Below are positions 7,932-14,525 of a stretch of DNA of 32,943 nt, one piece after another (positions within the stretch are counted from its first letter, which is position 1; every line of letters starts with the position of its first letter). A program made the position numbers and the translations under genes. The DNA is from Bacteroidales bacterium (GTDB lineage: Bacteria > Bacteroidota > Bacteroidia > Bacteroidales > VadinHA17), in assembly GCA_019429325.1 (NCBI GenBank), contig JAHYJA010000019.1, positions 1 through 32,943 on the forward strand, written 5' to 3'. Under the pieces are notes generated by a model, which searched no databases, was not told where the DNA came from, and was given only the letters and a program-made list of their open reading frames with translations.

Positions 7932-8366
7932 ATGACGCGAATTAAAGTCTTTAAGATTTCCACACCATTTTCAAAACTCTTTATAATCTTTGGTTGTATT
8001 TTCTTTGTTTTTGGAATATTGCTAATTATCAATGCCTTGTCTTCGGGATTTGATACTCAGCTCCTATCTGGTGACTGGAACTCAGTGATTTACACTTTAC
8101 AAGGGATTCTCTTCATCAGCATTGGTGCTTTTTCCCTGTTAAACAGGAAATACTTCATCGAATGGGATGACAATGAATTACGCTTTCTCATGCCAGACAC
8201 AAAAAAAATTGAGGTCATAAAATTCGATGAGGTTATTTCGGTCAGGATCCGGCTATTTGAAATTGAGCTGACTCTTCACGACAGAACCAGAACCCTTGAT
8301 CTTAATAATCTCCAATTTGAGGATCTGAGAAAGATCAAGGCGAAGTTTGAAAACTTTAACAGATAG
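7932..8366 (+). CDS. two-TM membrane protein with a PH-like C-terminal domain, hypothetical
   Basis: This 144-residue protein has two hydrophobic spans (LFIIFGCIFFVFGILLII and VIYTLQGILFISIGAFSLL). A C-terminal strand-rich stretch follows: YFIEWDDNELRFLMPDTKK, then FDEVISVRIRLFEIELTLH, L.LNNL and a terminal helix. This matches the layout of the protein encoded just upstream, although identity is low, so a shared bPH-like fold is plausible but not proven. The 105-base gap before it contains a short GGGTT/AACCC hairpin (7890-7904) and no convincing promoter. The ATG at 7932 precedes the first span with a short basic leader. Function is unknown. Confidence 0.6.
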   Translation: MTRIKVFKISTPFSKLFIIFGCIFFVFGILLIINALSSGFDTQLLSGDWNSVIYTLQGILFISIGAFSLLNRKYFIEWDDNELRFLMPDTKKIEVIKFDEVISVRIRLFEIELTLHDRTRTLDLNNLQFEDLRKIKAKFENFNR

Positions 8367-8413
8367 TACAAACAGGAATTTTGGAACTTGTTCTGACTGT
8401 CATGCATAATATG

Positions 8414-8430
8414 GCCCGGATCACCCGGGC
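8414..8430 (+). terminator. GC-rich hairpin, possible transcription terminator
   Basis: GCCCGG (8414-8419) and CCGGGC (8425-8430) can pair with a five-base loop, 48 bases after the end of the gene at 7932. The following bases are GTTACAAATTT rather than a T-run, so intrinsic termination would be weak. Confidence 0.4.
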
Positions 8431-8518
8431 GTTACAAATTTAATATCTTTATATTGTCAATTATGCCTGCAGAAAGCATGCAGGTTATTGTTAAAACAGT
8501 TAATATAATACAGAGATC

Positions 8519-8857
8519 ATGGAAAAAATTATTTCGTGTTGTGGACTGGACTGTGCGACTTGTGATGCAAGGGTCGCAACAATGAGCAATGATGATAACC
8601 TGAGAAGGGTTACCGCGGAAAAATGGAAAGTTGGATATAATGCCCCGGACATTACCCCTGAAATGATAAACTGTACCGGCTGCAGGGGGGAGGGTGTCAA
8701 GTTCAGCCATTGCGAGGTGTATGAGATAAGGAATTGCGTGATGAACAAAGGGTTCGACACTTGTGGCGACTGTCCGGATATGGAAACATGTGCAATAGTA
8801 TCCGCTGTTCACAAGTATGTACCGGAAGCACTAACCAACTTAAAGAATCTGAATTGA
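8519..8857 (+). CDS. DUF3795 cysteine-rich protein
   Basis: The 112-residue protein shows the DUF3795 pattern. CCGLDCATCDA lies near the N-terminus, then CTGC with a glycine-rich turn, single cysteines in HCEVYEIRNC, and CGDCPDMETC near the C-terminus. The clustered CxxC pairs make zinc or another metal ligand likely, and the family is thought to be metal-binding, but no reaction has been assigned to it. It is small, soluble and without a signal peptide. A 6-bp inverted repeat (CCTGCA/TGCAGG, 8466-8484) lies in the leader region 35 bases before the ATG and might be an operator or a small hairpin. No perfect promoter box was found. The gene stands alone on the + strand between small membrane-protein genes. 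Confidence 0.82.
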   Translation: MEKIISCCGLDCATCDARVATMSNDDNLRRVTAEKWKVGYNAPDITPEMINCTGCRGEGVKFSHCEVYEIRNCVMNKGFDTCGDCPDMETCAIVSAVHKYVPEALTNLKNLN

Positions 8858-8970
8858 CAGCAAGGGCACAATGACTGGGTGCTCGTGCTGGAAAAAACCG
8901 GCCGGTAATTGAACAAAAACAGGCGGAATAGCTTTTATGTACAGATGGAACTGTACGAATTAACCTGCAA

Positions 8971-9249
8971 ATGCACATGAAGAGAGACAGCAGATTTATA
9001 AAGATCACCGGATTCGTTATTCTGACAATTGCATGTATACTTTTTCTTCTGATACCTGTTGTTCCATGGCTCGGCTTTTCAGCCGGGAAGATTGCGGGTA
9101 TTTCGGTGGGCCTGCTGATTGCGGGTGAAATATTATTTTATCTGAGCCTTTTTATTCTGGGCCGGAGTTATTATGACAAGATCATGAGCAGACTAAAACT
9201 CTGGATTAAGAGGATCAGGGGGACAAAGGCCACGCCTGAGAGTGAATAA
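8971..9249 (+). CDS. small two-TM protein, transporter-suffix-domain-like
   Basis: This 92-residue protein has two hydrophobic helices, FVILTIACILFLLIPVVPWL and AGISVGLLIAGEILFYLSLF, joined by a short loop. A positively charged tail, ending K.WIKRIRG, follows. The pattern, with a G..ILFYLSL.ILG...Y..I..RL block after the second helix, resembles the short transporter suffix domain proteins seen in many bacteria. Those are free-standing or attached to transporters, and their role is not established. By the positive-inside rule the tail is cytoplasmic. It begins with an MHMK, so either ATG (8971 or 8977) could start it. It ends seven bases before the convergent tRNA-Arg gene. Confidence 0.6.
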   Translation: MHMKRDSRFIKITGFVILTIACILFLLIPVVPWLGFSAGKIAGISVGLLIAGEILFYLSLFILGRSYYDKIMSRLKLWIKRIRGTKATPESE

Positions 9250-9255
9250 ATGTTG

Positions 9256-9329
9256 TGATTCCGGGGCGACTCGAACGCCCGACCCACAGCTTAGAAGGCT
9301 GTTGCTCTATCCAACTGAGCTACGGAACC
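9256..9329 (-). tRNA. tRNA-Arg (anticodon UCU)
   Basis: Read on the minus strand, the gene starts with acceptor arm GGTTCCG (9329-9323), which pairs with CGGAATC before discriminator A at 9256 (one G-U pair). TAGCTC and GAGC form the D arm with GTTGGATA between them. The anticodon arm is ACAGC-CTTCTAA-GCTGT with anticodon TCT. The T arm contains the invariant GTTCGAGTC loop. CCA is not encoded. All arms are intact, so the gene is probably functional and reads AGA codons. It faces the accessory-looking block at lower coordinates with its 3' end. Confidence 0.96.
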
Positions 9330-9340
9330 GTTTCAAGGCG

Positions 9341-9348
9341 CAAAAATA
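9341..9348 (-). promoter_or_regulatory. -7 box of the tRNA-Arg promoter
   Basis: On the minus strand TATTTTTG (9348 to 9341) is a perfect TAnnTTTG box ending 12 bases before the first tRNA base. The upstream region is A-rich and has no clear TTTG -33 element. Confidence 0.55.
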
Positions 9349-9428
9349 CATTTTTTTTCGATTTCTTATACCCTGGTCAGTCCCGGATAATTTAAAACCG
9401 ACTACCTTCAACATAAAACAAGCGTATG

Positions 9429-11204
9429 TCAGTCACTCTTAAGGTAGTTAACCAGACCTTTCATCTCAAGTATCTGTTTCAGTTTCTCAGGCAGAGGCTG
9501 AAACCGGAAAAGTGAGGATCCTACAGTGATCTCACCCCTTTCAAGACTGACGTTTACCGGGTCGCCCTGTTTATAGGCTTCGACTACCTTCCTGCTGACG
9601 ATAAGGACGAGTCCCTGGTTTATCGAGGATCTATAGAAGATCCTGTTGACCGACTTTACTATTATTGCGGAAATTCCTGCATGGGAGAGACCTACAGATG
9701 GGTGTTCCCTTGAACTGCCGCAACCGAAATTCTCTCCGGCAATCATTATATCTCCGGGACGGACATTTCTGCTGAAAGCGGGATCAAAATCCTGGAAAAG
9801 GAGCGGTTTGATAGATTCCGGATCACTGCTCAGGATGTTATAAGTGTGTTTTCCCGCAAACATCAGGTCGGTATTAAGGTTGTCTGCCTCGCTGTAATCC
9901 CATATATTTCCATGCTTCCTGTTCTCGCCAGGTTTTATGACAACAGTTTTGCTCTGTTGTCTTACGTAAGGGTATGATTCAGGAAGCGGCTCTCTGCGGG
10001 GATCTGTGATCTTTCCTTCAATTGCGGATGCGGCTACTGTTGCGGGTGACGCAAGGTAGATCGAAGCTTTGCTGTTTCCCATTCTTCCCAGGAAATTTCT
10101 ATTGGCAGTAGAAATAACTGTATGATTATCAGCGGGTATGCCCTGGCCGGTACCCAGGCACGGACCACATGAAGGAGAGAGTATATTTGCTCCCGACTCA
10201 ATAAAAGTTGATATTAAGCCCTCTTCGATTGCCTGGAGGAATATTCTGCGCGAGGCAGGTATAATATGAAGCTGAAAGCCCTCCCTCACCGATTTTCCCC
10301 TTAAAATCTCCGCCGCAATTCTCAGGTCTTCGATGCGGCCATTGGTACAGGTACCGATCAGGCCCTCATGAACGATCGTTCCTGCAGTATCGGCGACTGA
10401 TTTAATGTTATCGACATGATGAGGTGCAGCCGCTAACGGAAAAAGACTTCCGAGGTCAATTTCGAGTTCACCTGAGTAATCTGCCCCTTCATCGGCCCAT
10501 ATCCCCTCCAATTTCTCTCCCAGATAGTCCTGCAACACTTCATCGGCAGGGAATACTGCATTTTTAGCTCCCATTTCCGAAGCAAGGTTTGATAGTGTCA
10601 TCCTGTCGGCTATCGAGAGGGAATCAACACCATTTCCATGATATTCAATTGACAGGTAATTTGCACCATCGGAACCTGTCATTCCTATGATCCACAATGC
10701 CAGATCCTTGGCACTTACTCCCTCCTTCAGGTGTCCCCTGAGATTTATTTTAAGTGACAAGGGGACCCTGAACCATGTTTCCCCTCTTTTCCATATTCCT
10801 GCAGACTCGGTGCGGTCGATTCCGGCGGCAAATGCATTGAATGCCCCTGCTGTTGATGTATGGCTGTCGCTCCCGACAATAAGCATACCCGGTTTTGCAT
10901 GTTCCGACATAATCTGGTGGCATATGCCTTTTCCTGAATCATAGAATTTTCGTATTGCCTGAGCAGCAACGATATCCCTTATGGCCTGGTATTGAGTAGC
11001 CAGTCCGGAATCTGCAGGAGGTGCGTTATGGTCGAGCACGACCAGTATCTGTTCAGGATCGGCGACGGTCTTACCTCCCATTTTCTGAAAGGTTTTAAAT
11101 ATGCTAAGAGTGTTGTCATGCGACAGAATAATATCTGGTCTGGCGAAAACTATTGTACCTGCGGGGGCTTTGAAGATTTTTTCAACGAAAGTCTGAGGTT
11201 TCAT
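9429..11204 (-). CDS. fused aconitase/isopropylmalate-dehydratase family hydro-lyase (second of two)
   Basis: The 591-residue protein carries both the large (LeuC-like) and small (LeuD-like) halves in one chain. The three [4Fe-4S] ligands are present: Cys286 in GTCTNGR, and Cys346 and Cys349 in SCGPCLG. Other family marks are GICHQIMSE (about 93-101), GSDSHTSTAG (111-120), TANRNFLGRMG (366-376) and LASPATVAASAI (384-395). The swivel domain starts near 436 with DNLNTDLM, where the family's usual NIDTD has asparagine in its second polar position. It contains GCGSSRE (494-500), whose Ser/Arg belong to the active site. Enzymes of this family isomerise hydroxy-acids such as isopropylmalate, citramalate, homocitrate or dimethylmalate. 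No leuA, leuB or homocitrate synthase is nearby, so the substrate cannot be read from context. A related fused enzyme lies just upstream. Confidence 0.88.
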   Translation of the reverse strand: MKPQTFVEKIFKAPAGTIVFARPDIILSHDNTLSIFKTFQKMGGKTVADPEQILVVLDHNAPPADSGLATQYQAIRDIVAAQAIRKFYDSGKGICHQIMSEHAKPGMLIVGSDSHTSTAGAFNAFAAGIDRTESAGIWKRGETWFRVPLSLKINLRGHLKEGVSAKDLALWIIGMTGSDGANYLSIEYHGNGVDSLSIADRMTLSNLASEMGAKNAVFPADEVLQDYLGEKLEGIWADEGADYSGELEIDLGSLFPLAAAPHHVDNIKSVADTAGTIVHEGLIGTCTNGRIEDLRIAAEILRGKSVREGFQLHIIPASRRIFLQAIEEGLISTFIESGANILSPSCGPCLGTGQGIPADNHTVISTANRNFLGRMGNSKASIYLASPATVAASAIEGKITDPRREPLPESYPYVRQQSKTVVIKPGENRKHGNIWDYSEADNLNTDLMFAGKHTYNILSSDPESIKPLLFQDFDPAFSRNVRPGDIMIAGENFGCGSSREHPSVGLSHAGISAIIVKSVNRIFYRSSINQGLVLIVSRKVVEAYKQGDPVNVSLERGEITVGSSLFRFQPLPEKLKQILEMKGLVNYLKSD

Positions 11205-11218
11205 GGGCGGAGGTGTTA

Positions 11219-11239
11219 CTGGTTGCTGGTTGCTGGTTA
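11219..11239. repeat. 7-bp tandem repeat, CTGGTTG type
   Basis: Three copies of CTGGTTG (the last ending CTGGTTA) lie immediately upstream of the start of the second hydratase gene. They share a CTGRTYR-like pattern with the second repeat 35 bases away. Confidence 0.75.
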
Positions 11240-11274
11240 ATTAGTGTTGTACGGAGGTTACTGAGCTACCGATT

Positions 11275-11297
11275 ACTGATCACTGATCACTGATTAC
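11275..11297. repeat. 7-bp tandem repeat, ACTGATC type
   Basis: Two exact copies of ACTGATC and a third reading ACTGATT follow each other, ending in AC. Together with the CTGGTTG repeat they fill much of the 119-base gap between the two hydratase genes. Short 7-bp arrays of this kind look like polymerase-slippage repeats, not protein-coding or CRISPR sequence. Confidence 0.75.
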
Positions 11298-11323
11298 CCG
11301 TCTTGTAGTCAGGCGGGATCTAA

Positions 11324-13138
11324 TCACCCAAGCAAGCCTCCCCTCTGATAGATTTCGAGCTGAACCTCAGAAAACGGATCAGCTATGACGGTGATCCCGT
11401 TCCGGAGGTTTTTAATTTCGCCTGAAATAAGGTTGATCCTGAGCAGATCCCCATCTCTCAGGCCGGCACCGCTGATGGAAGGACATGTTGCGATGGGGAA
11501 TGCAGCATTGATTGCATTTCTTTCGTAGATTGCCCCGAAAGATTCTGCAATGATAAGTGCTATCCCAAGCGATCTGAAACAATCGACTGCCTGCTGTCGG
11601 GAGCTCCCGCTGCCAAAGTTCTTTCCGGCGATCACAATATCGCCTGGCCCGGCGTTCTCAGCAAATTTCTCATAACCTTCCAGATTACCGAAGGTGTACC
11701 GGCCCATCTCTTTTATGTCAGTGATTGCCAGATGACTGTTATGGAAGATCATATCCGTATCGATATTGTCCCGGTCAATCATCCAGGCTTTTCCTTCGAT
11801 AACTACGGGTTTCTCAGGTTTTTTTTCAGAATGGGGCCGGCCGGTATCAGTTCTTTTTCCGGCGACAGGTGTTTCAAAGAGTGCCGGGTACTCCGGTATC
11901 CTTTCAGGAACAGTTATATATCCGGCCACTGCCGAGGCAGCGACGATTGCAGGAGATGCAAGAAACACGCTTCCTTTTCCCTGTTTTCCCGGGAAGTTTC
12001 TGTTCCCGGTGCTTATGGTCACTTCACCCGGACCATTCTGTCCGACCTGTCCTGCTGCGCATCCGGCGCATCCTGCGTTTGAGACGAGAGCCCCTGCATT
12101 CTTGAAAATTTCGATGAGTCCATGTGTGAGGCACTCATTCCATATTTTATCGGTTGCGGGTACAATTTTAAGGATCACCCCCGGCGCCACTCTCCTACCC
12201 CTGAGGATCTCTGCGACACTTCGCATATCATTCATACGTCCGTTCGTACAACTGCCTATAAAGGCACTGTCGATCTTCCGGCCGGATAATTCATCAGCAA
12301 CGACAGTATTGTGGGGCTCCCCGGGAAGTGAGATACGAGGACTGAATGAATTCACATCTATATCGAATACCTCGGAGTAAACTGCATCTTTGTCAGCAAA
12401 AACAGGATTAAATTCCGTTTTCGTTCTTTTTCTGCAATATTCTATCACTTCGTCTGACGGAGGAAACAGGATAATTATTGCACCCATTTCCGTGGCCATT
12501 GAGGAGATTGTGATTCTGTCGTCAAGCGAGAGCTTTTCTGCTGCATCTCCATAAATCTCAACGGATAAGCCAAGTAGTCTGCTGGCTCCGAAGATATTCA
12601 GGAGGTTAAGAACGATGTCTTTCGAAGTGATATTATGAGGGAAGGCTCCTGAGAGACTGATCCTGACCGACTGAGGAATTTTAAACCATACTTTTCCCCT
12701 GTGCCAGGCGGCGGCAATATCCATATCGCCCATTCCCTGGCCGAAAGCGCCGACAGCACCGAGAATGTTGGCATGGGAATCTGTTGAAACAGCTGTTGCT
12801 CCCGGGTAAACATAACCTTCATCGATAAGTAAATGAGTACCTATACCGGCGTCGATATCATAGATCCTGATCCCGTTTTCGCGAGCGAAAATACGGCATA
12901 TATGCTGATTTACAGCATATTTCTGATCTGAACCAGTCGGGTTGCAGTCGAAGGTGAACAGTGTTTTGACCGGATTTTCCACACGCAGGCTGAAATCCCT
13001 TATGTTTTTTACTACGTTCGCACCCCCGAAATCACGTGCCACACGTGCATCAATGTCAATGTCAACTATATCTCCAGGTTTAACAGTTTGATAACCTGAA
13101 TGTGCAGCCAGAATTTTCTCAATCAAGGTTAATGCCAT
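11324..13138 (-). CDS. fused aconitase/isopropylmalate-dehydratase family hydro-lyase (first of two)
   Basis: The protein has 604 residues, again a fusion of large and small subunits. The iron-sulfur cysteines are Cys297 (GSCTNGR), Cys357 and Cys360 (AGCAGCAAG). The substrate/metal region reads STDSHANILGAVGAFGQGMGD (starting near 118), and STGNRNFPGKQG and FLASPAIVAASAV precede a linker at about 410-450. The swivel domain has the canonical NIDTDMI (458-464) and GSGSSRQ (509-515). The differences from its neighbour, GCGSSRE versus GSGSSRQ and LNTD versus IDTD, argue for different substrates rather than recent duplication. It starts 38 bases after the AraC-family gene on the same strand, so it is probably in that transcript or controlled by that regulator. 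The Bacteroidota fused forms have no assigned substrate that I can name with certainty. Confidence 0.88.
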   Translation of the reverse strand: MALTLIEKILAAHSGYQTVKPGDIVDIDIDARVARDFGGANVVKNIRDFSLRVENPVKTLFTFDCNPTGSDQKYAVNQHICRIFARENGIRIYDIDAGIGTHLLIDEGYVYPGATAVSTDSHANILGAVGAFGQGMGDMDIAAAWHRGKVWFKIPQSVRISLSGAFPHNITSKDIVLNLLNIFGASRLLGLSVEIYGDAAEKLSLDDRITISSMATEMGAIIILFPPSDEVIEYCRKRTKTEFNPVFADKDAVYSEVFDIDVNSFSPRISLPGEPHNTVVADELSGRKIDSAFIGSCTNGRMNDMRSVAEILRGRRVAPGVILKIVPATDKIWNECLTHGLIEIFKNAGALVSNAGCAGCAAGQVGQNGPGEVTISTGNRNFPGKQGKGSVFLASPAIVAASAVAGYITVPERIPEYPALFETPVAGKRTDTGRPHSEKKPEKPVVIEGKAWMIDRDNIDTDMIFHNSHLAITDIKEMGRYTFGNLEGYEKFAENAGPGDIVIAGKNFGSGSSRQQAVDCFRSLGIALIIAESFGAIYERNAINAAFPIATCPSISGAGLRDGDLLRINLISGEIKNLRNGITVIADPFSEVQLEIYQRGGLLG

Positions 13139-13176
13139 GATCTTCTATAAATATCAATTATTTGTTGCATGGGATA

Positions 13177-14025
13177 TTATCTGAATTGTGCCCTGTAATC
13201 GCGCGGCGAGATACCTTCCGTTCTGCGGAACTGTTTGTTAAAGTTTGAGATGCTTGAAAAACCGCAATCAAATGCGATCTCGTTAATCTGGCTGTCAGTT
13301 TCTCTCAGAAGGTAGCAAGCCTTGTTAGTCCGTACCCTGTTGACGTATTCAACGAAGCCGGCACCCGAATTTTTCTTGAAGTACCTGCTAAATGCGAACG
13401 GGCTCATTTTAGCTACTTTCGCGACTTTATCGAGTGAGACGGGAGTGGAGTAGTTTTCTCTGATATAATTGTAGACGTCGTTCATCCTTTTATTGCCTTT
13501 TTCGTCAAAAGTCTGCCTGTAGTTTACTGAGCTGAGGGATGCCTTTTTTTCAGAGTCACATAATATTTTCAATACGCACAGGAAATCGATCATTTTCTCA
13601 ATACCTTTACTTTCGACCATATGAACCAGGTGTTTCTCTGCAGATCTGGCATCTTCGACTGAAAAAACAATTCCCCTTTCGGCTTCCCTGAGCAGTTCTC
13701 TGACACTGCTCATCTCATACTGGGAAAGCAGAGGTTCGCCCAGGGATGACAATTTAAAATGAACCATAATTCCGTGTTTGTCGGGAAGAGAATCCTTGCT
13801 TTTGTAATAATTCCAGCAATGAGGAACACTGCCGGCAACAAGCACCATGTCGTAATGATCGAACAGCTCAACGCTGTCACCAATAATTCTTGTTCCGTTG
13901 CTTTTAATATTGAGCGCCAGTTCATATTCGGGGTGGAAGTGCCAGAAACTGCCAGCATCTGTTATATAGGCAGCCCGGAATCCGCCTCCGTCGTCATATT
14001 CGATTTTTTCAAGTTCAGCGATCAT
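13177..14025 (-). CDS. AraC-family transcriptional regulator
   Basis: From the ATG at 14025 the product has 282 residues. The frame extends upstream to a TTG at 14070, but that would place the start inside a promoter, so 14025 is preferred. The N-terminal part is a cupin-like effector domain: FWHFHPEYELAL, then G.RIIGD, D.VLVAG..PHCW, and a mostly alpha region with two or more helices (SVRELLREAERGI). The C-terminal 100 residues hold two helix-turn-helix motifs: PVSLDKVAKVAKMSPFAFSR, then INEIAFDCGFSSISNFNKQF, followed by the family signature F.R..G.SP.DYR. It should sense a small ligand through the cupin and bind direct repeats. The two aconitase-family genes follow directly, making them the likely targets. 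A 13-bp direct repeat overlaps its own promoter. Confidence 0.9.
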   Translation of the reverse strand: MIAELEKIEYDDGGGFRAAYITDAGSFWHFHPEYELALNIKSNGTRIIGDSVELFDHYDMVLVAGSVPHCWNYYKSKDSLPDKHGIMVHFKLSSLGEPLLSQYEMSSVRELLREAERGIVFSVEDARSAEKHLVHMVESKGIEKMIDFLCVLKILCDSEKKASLSSVNYRQTFDEKGNKRMNDVYNYIRENYSTPVSLDKVAKVAKMSPFAFSRYFKKNSGAGFVEYVNRVRTNKACYLLRETDSQINEIAFDCGFSSISNFNKQFRRTEGISPRDYRAQFR

Positions 14026-14058
14026 GTCTGTCAGTTTTAGAGGGGGGAAGGTATTACC

Positions 14059-14091
14059 CAAATTTAGCAAAATTTTATCATCGGGTGCAAA
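14059..14091 (-). promoter_or_regulatory. promoter of the AraC-family gene
   Basis: On the minus strand TTTG (14091-14088) and TAAATTTG (14066-14059) are separated by 21 bases, a full match to the Bacteroidetes consensus. A start near 14052 would give a leader of about 27 nt before the ATG at 14025. This promoter is the main reason to discard the TTG start at 14070. Confidence 0.65.
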
Positions 14092-14099
14092 ATTTTATC
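14067..14099. repeat. 13-bp direct repeat, likely AraC-type operator
   Basis: GCAAAATTTTATC occurs at 14067-14079 and again exactly at 14087-14099, so the period is 20 bp, close to two helical turns. AraC-family dimers typically bind two half-sites in the same orientation with about this spacing. The distal copy contains the -33 TTTG and the proximal copy fills the spacer up to the -7 box of the regulator's promoter. Autoregulation is the natural inference. Confidence 0.6.
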
Positions 14100-14119
14100 T
14101 GTATTTTTTTAATAATTAA

Positions 14120-14151
14120 TTTGATAATTAAATTTTTTATTATTATATTTG
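14120..14151 (+). promoter_or_regulatory. promoter of the candidate ncRNA
   Basis: TTTG at 14120-14123 and TATATTTG at 14144-14151 have a 20-base spacer, a complete Bacteroidetes promoter pointing right. No open reading frame begins within the next 370 bases that shows coding character. It lies back-to-back with the AraC-gene promoter in a very A/T-rich stretch. Confidence 0.65.
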
Positions 14152-14156
14152 AAACC

Positions 14157-14375
14157 AAGCTCATGCTATTGGTATAAGAGGAGATGAGCAAGGGTTGGGA
14201 GTGAAAATCATCAGGATTGTATTGCAGACATTGACTTTCACATCTGGAGCCTGCGTGACAGCGCCAGCTTGAACAAGGTTCCATCCTTTTATCAGACAGT
14301 AGACACGGGAATTATCTCAGAAATAAAACCCGCTCCCTGATTCTCACTACAACCCTTCCTCCTCTTATTTTTTTT
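14157..14375 (+). ncRNA. candidate structured RNA with paired ends, possibly 6S RNA
   Basis: The stretch 14174-14210 pairs with 14338-14368. It forms 10 bp (ATAAGAGGAG/CTCCTCTTAT), a 6/1 internal loop, 8 bp (AAGGGTTG/CAACCCTT), a small internal loop, and 10 positions with one mismatch (GTGA..ATCA/TGAT..TCAC). The right arm runs directly into T8 (14368-14375), as in an intrinsic terminator. A complete promoter ends at 14151, so a transcript of about 215-220 nt is expected. Inside, TGGAGCCT and AGGTTCCA can close another 8-bp stem around about 23 bases, with unpaired sequence between the two stems. A long rod with paired ends, a central open region and an inner hairpin at about 200 nt is the architecture of 6S RNA. 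RNase P and tmRNA hallmarks are not seen. The RNA itself is well supported by promoter, fold and terminator; its identity is an inference. Confidence 0.6.
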
Positions 14376-14441
14376 GGCATTAACTGATCACGGGGACAAT
14401 CACTGGCCGCAAATAACGTTTTTTTTACCGGAAAAATGAAT

Positions 14442-14449
14442 TACCTTTG
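14442..14449 (+). promoter_or_regulatory. -7 box upstream of bioG
   Basis: TACCTTTG (14442-14449) is a perfect TAnnTTTG box about 77 bases before the ATG at 14526. Upstream is a T-rich stretch without a clear TTTG. It lies inside the longer possible reading frame that starts at 14436, which argues against that longer start. Confidence 0.5.
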
Positions 14450-14525
14450 GATTAGGGCTTTCAGAGGGCATGATTTATTTACACGGTTAGATTCTATTAA
14501 AATCAGACATTCTGATCAGATTACC

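Noticed and set aside
9256-9276. Possible att site: search for a second copy of the tRNA 3' end within the window
   Set aside because: No repeat was found by eye, so no island boundary is claimed.
9242-9442. Open frame across the tRNA-Arg gene on the + strand
   Set aside because: Its peptide (SGATRTPDPQLRRLL) is the well-known false translation of a tRNA antisense strand.
11219-11297. Short repeats as a CRISPR array
   Set aside because: Units are 7 bp with no spacers and no cas genes nearby.
11732-12380. Long + strand open frames opposite the first hydratase gene, up to 204 codons
   Set aside because: They are antisense to a strongly conserved enzyme, have low-complexity composition and no domain.
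14026-14070. TTG start of the AraC-family gene at 14070
   Set aside because: It lies inside the promoter and operator repeat; the ATG at 14025 fits a normal leader.
14078-14284. Minus-strand open frame of 68 codons opposite the ncRNA candidate
   Set aside because: Composition is not coding-like, it runs through the A/T-rich promoter region and its start lies within the inverted repeat.
14174-14368. Inverted repeat as a MITE-like mobile element
   Set aside because: No target-site duplication at the edges, and the promoter upstream plus the T8 run downstream fit an RNA gene better.
14436-14525. Extended start for bioG at ATG 14436
   Set aside because: It adds 30 residues without homology and overlaps a perfect promoter -7 box; MKTY at 14526 matches the family N-terminus.
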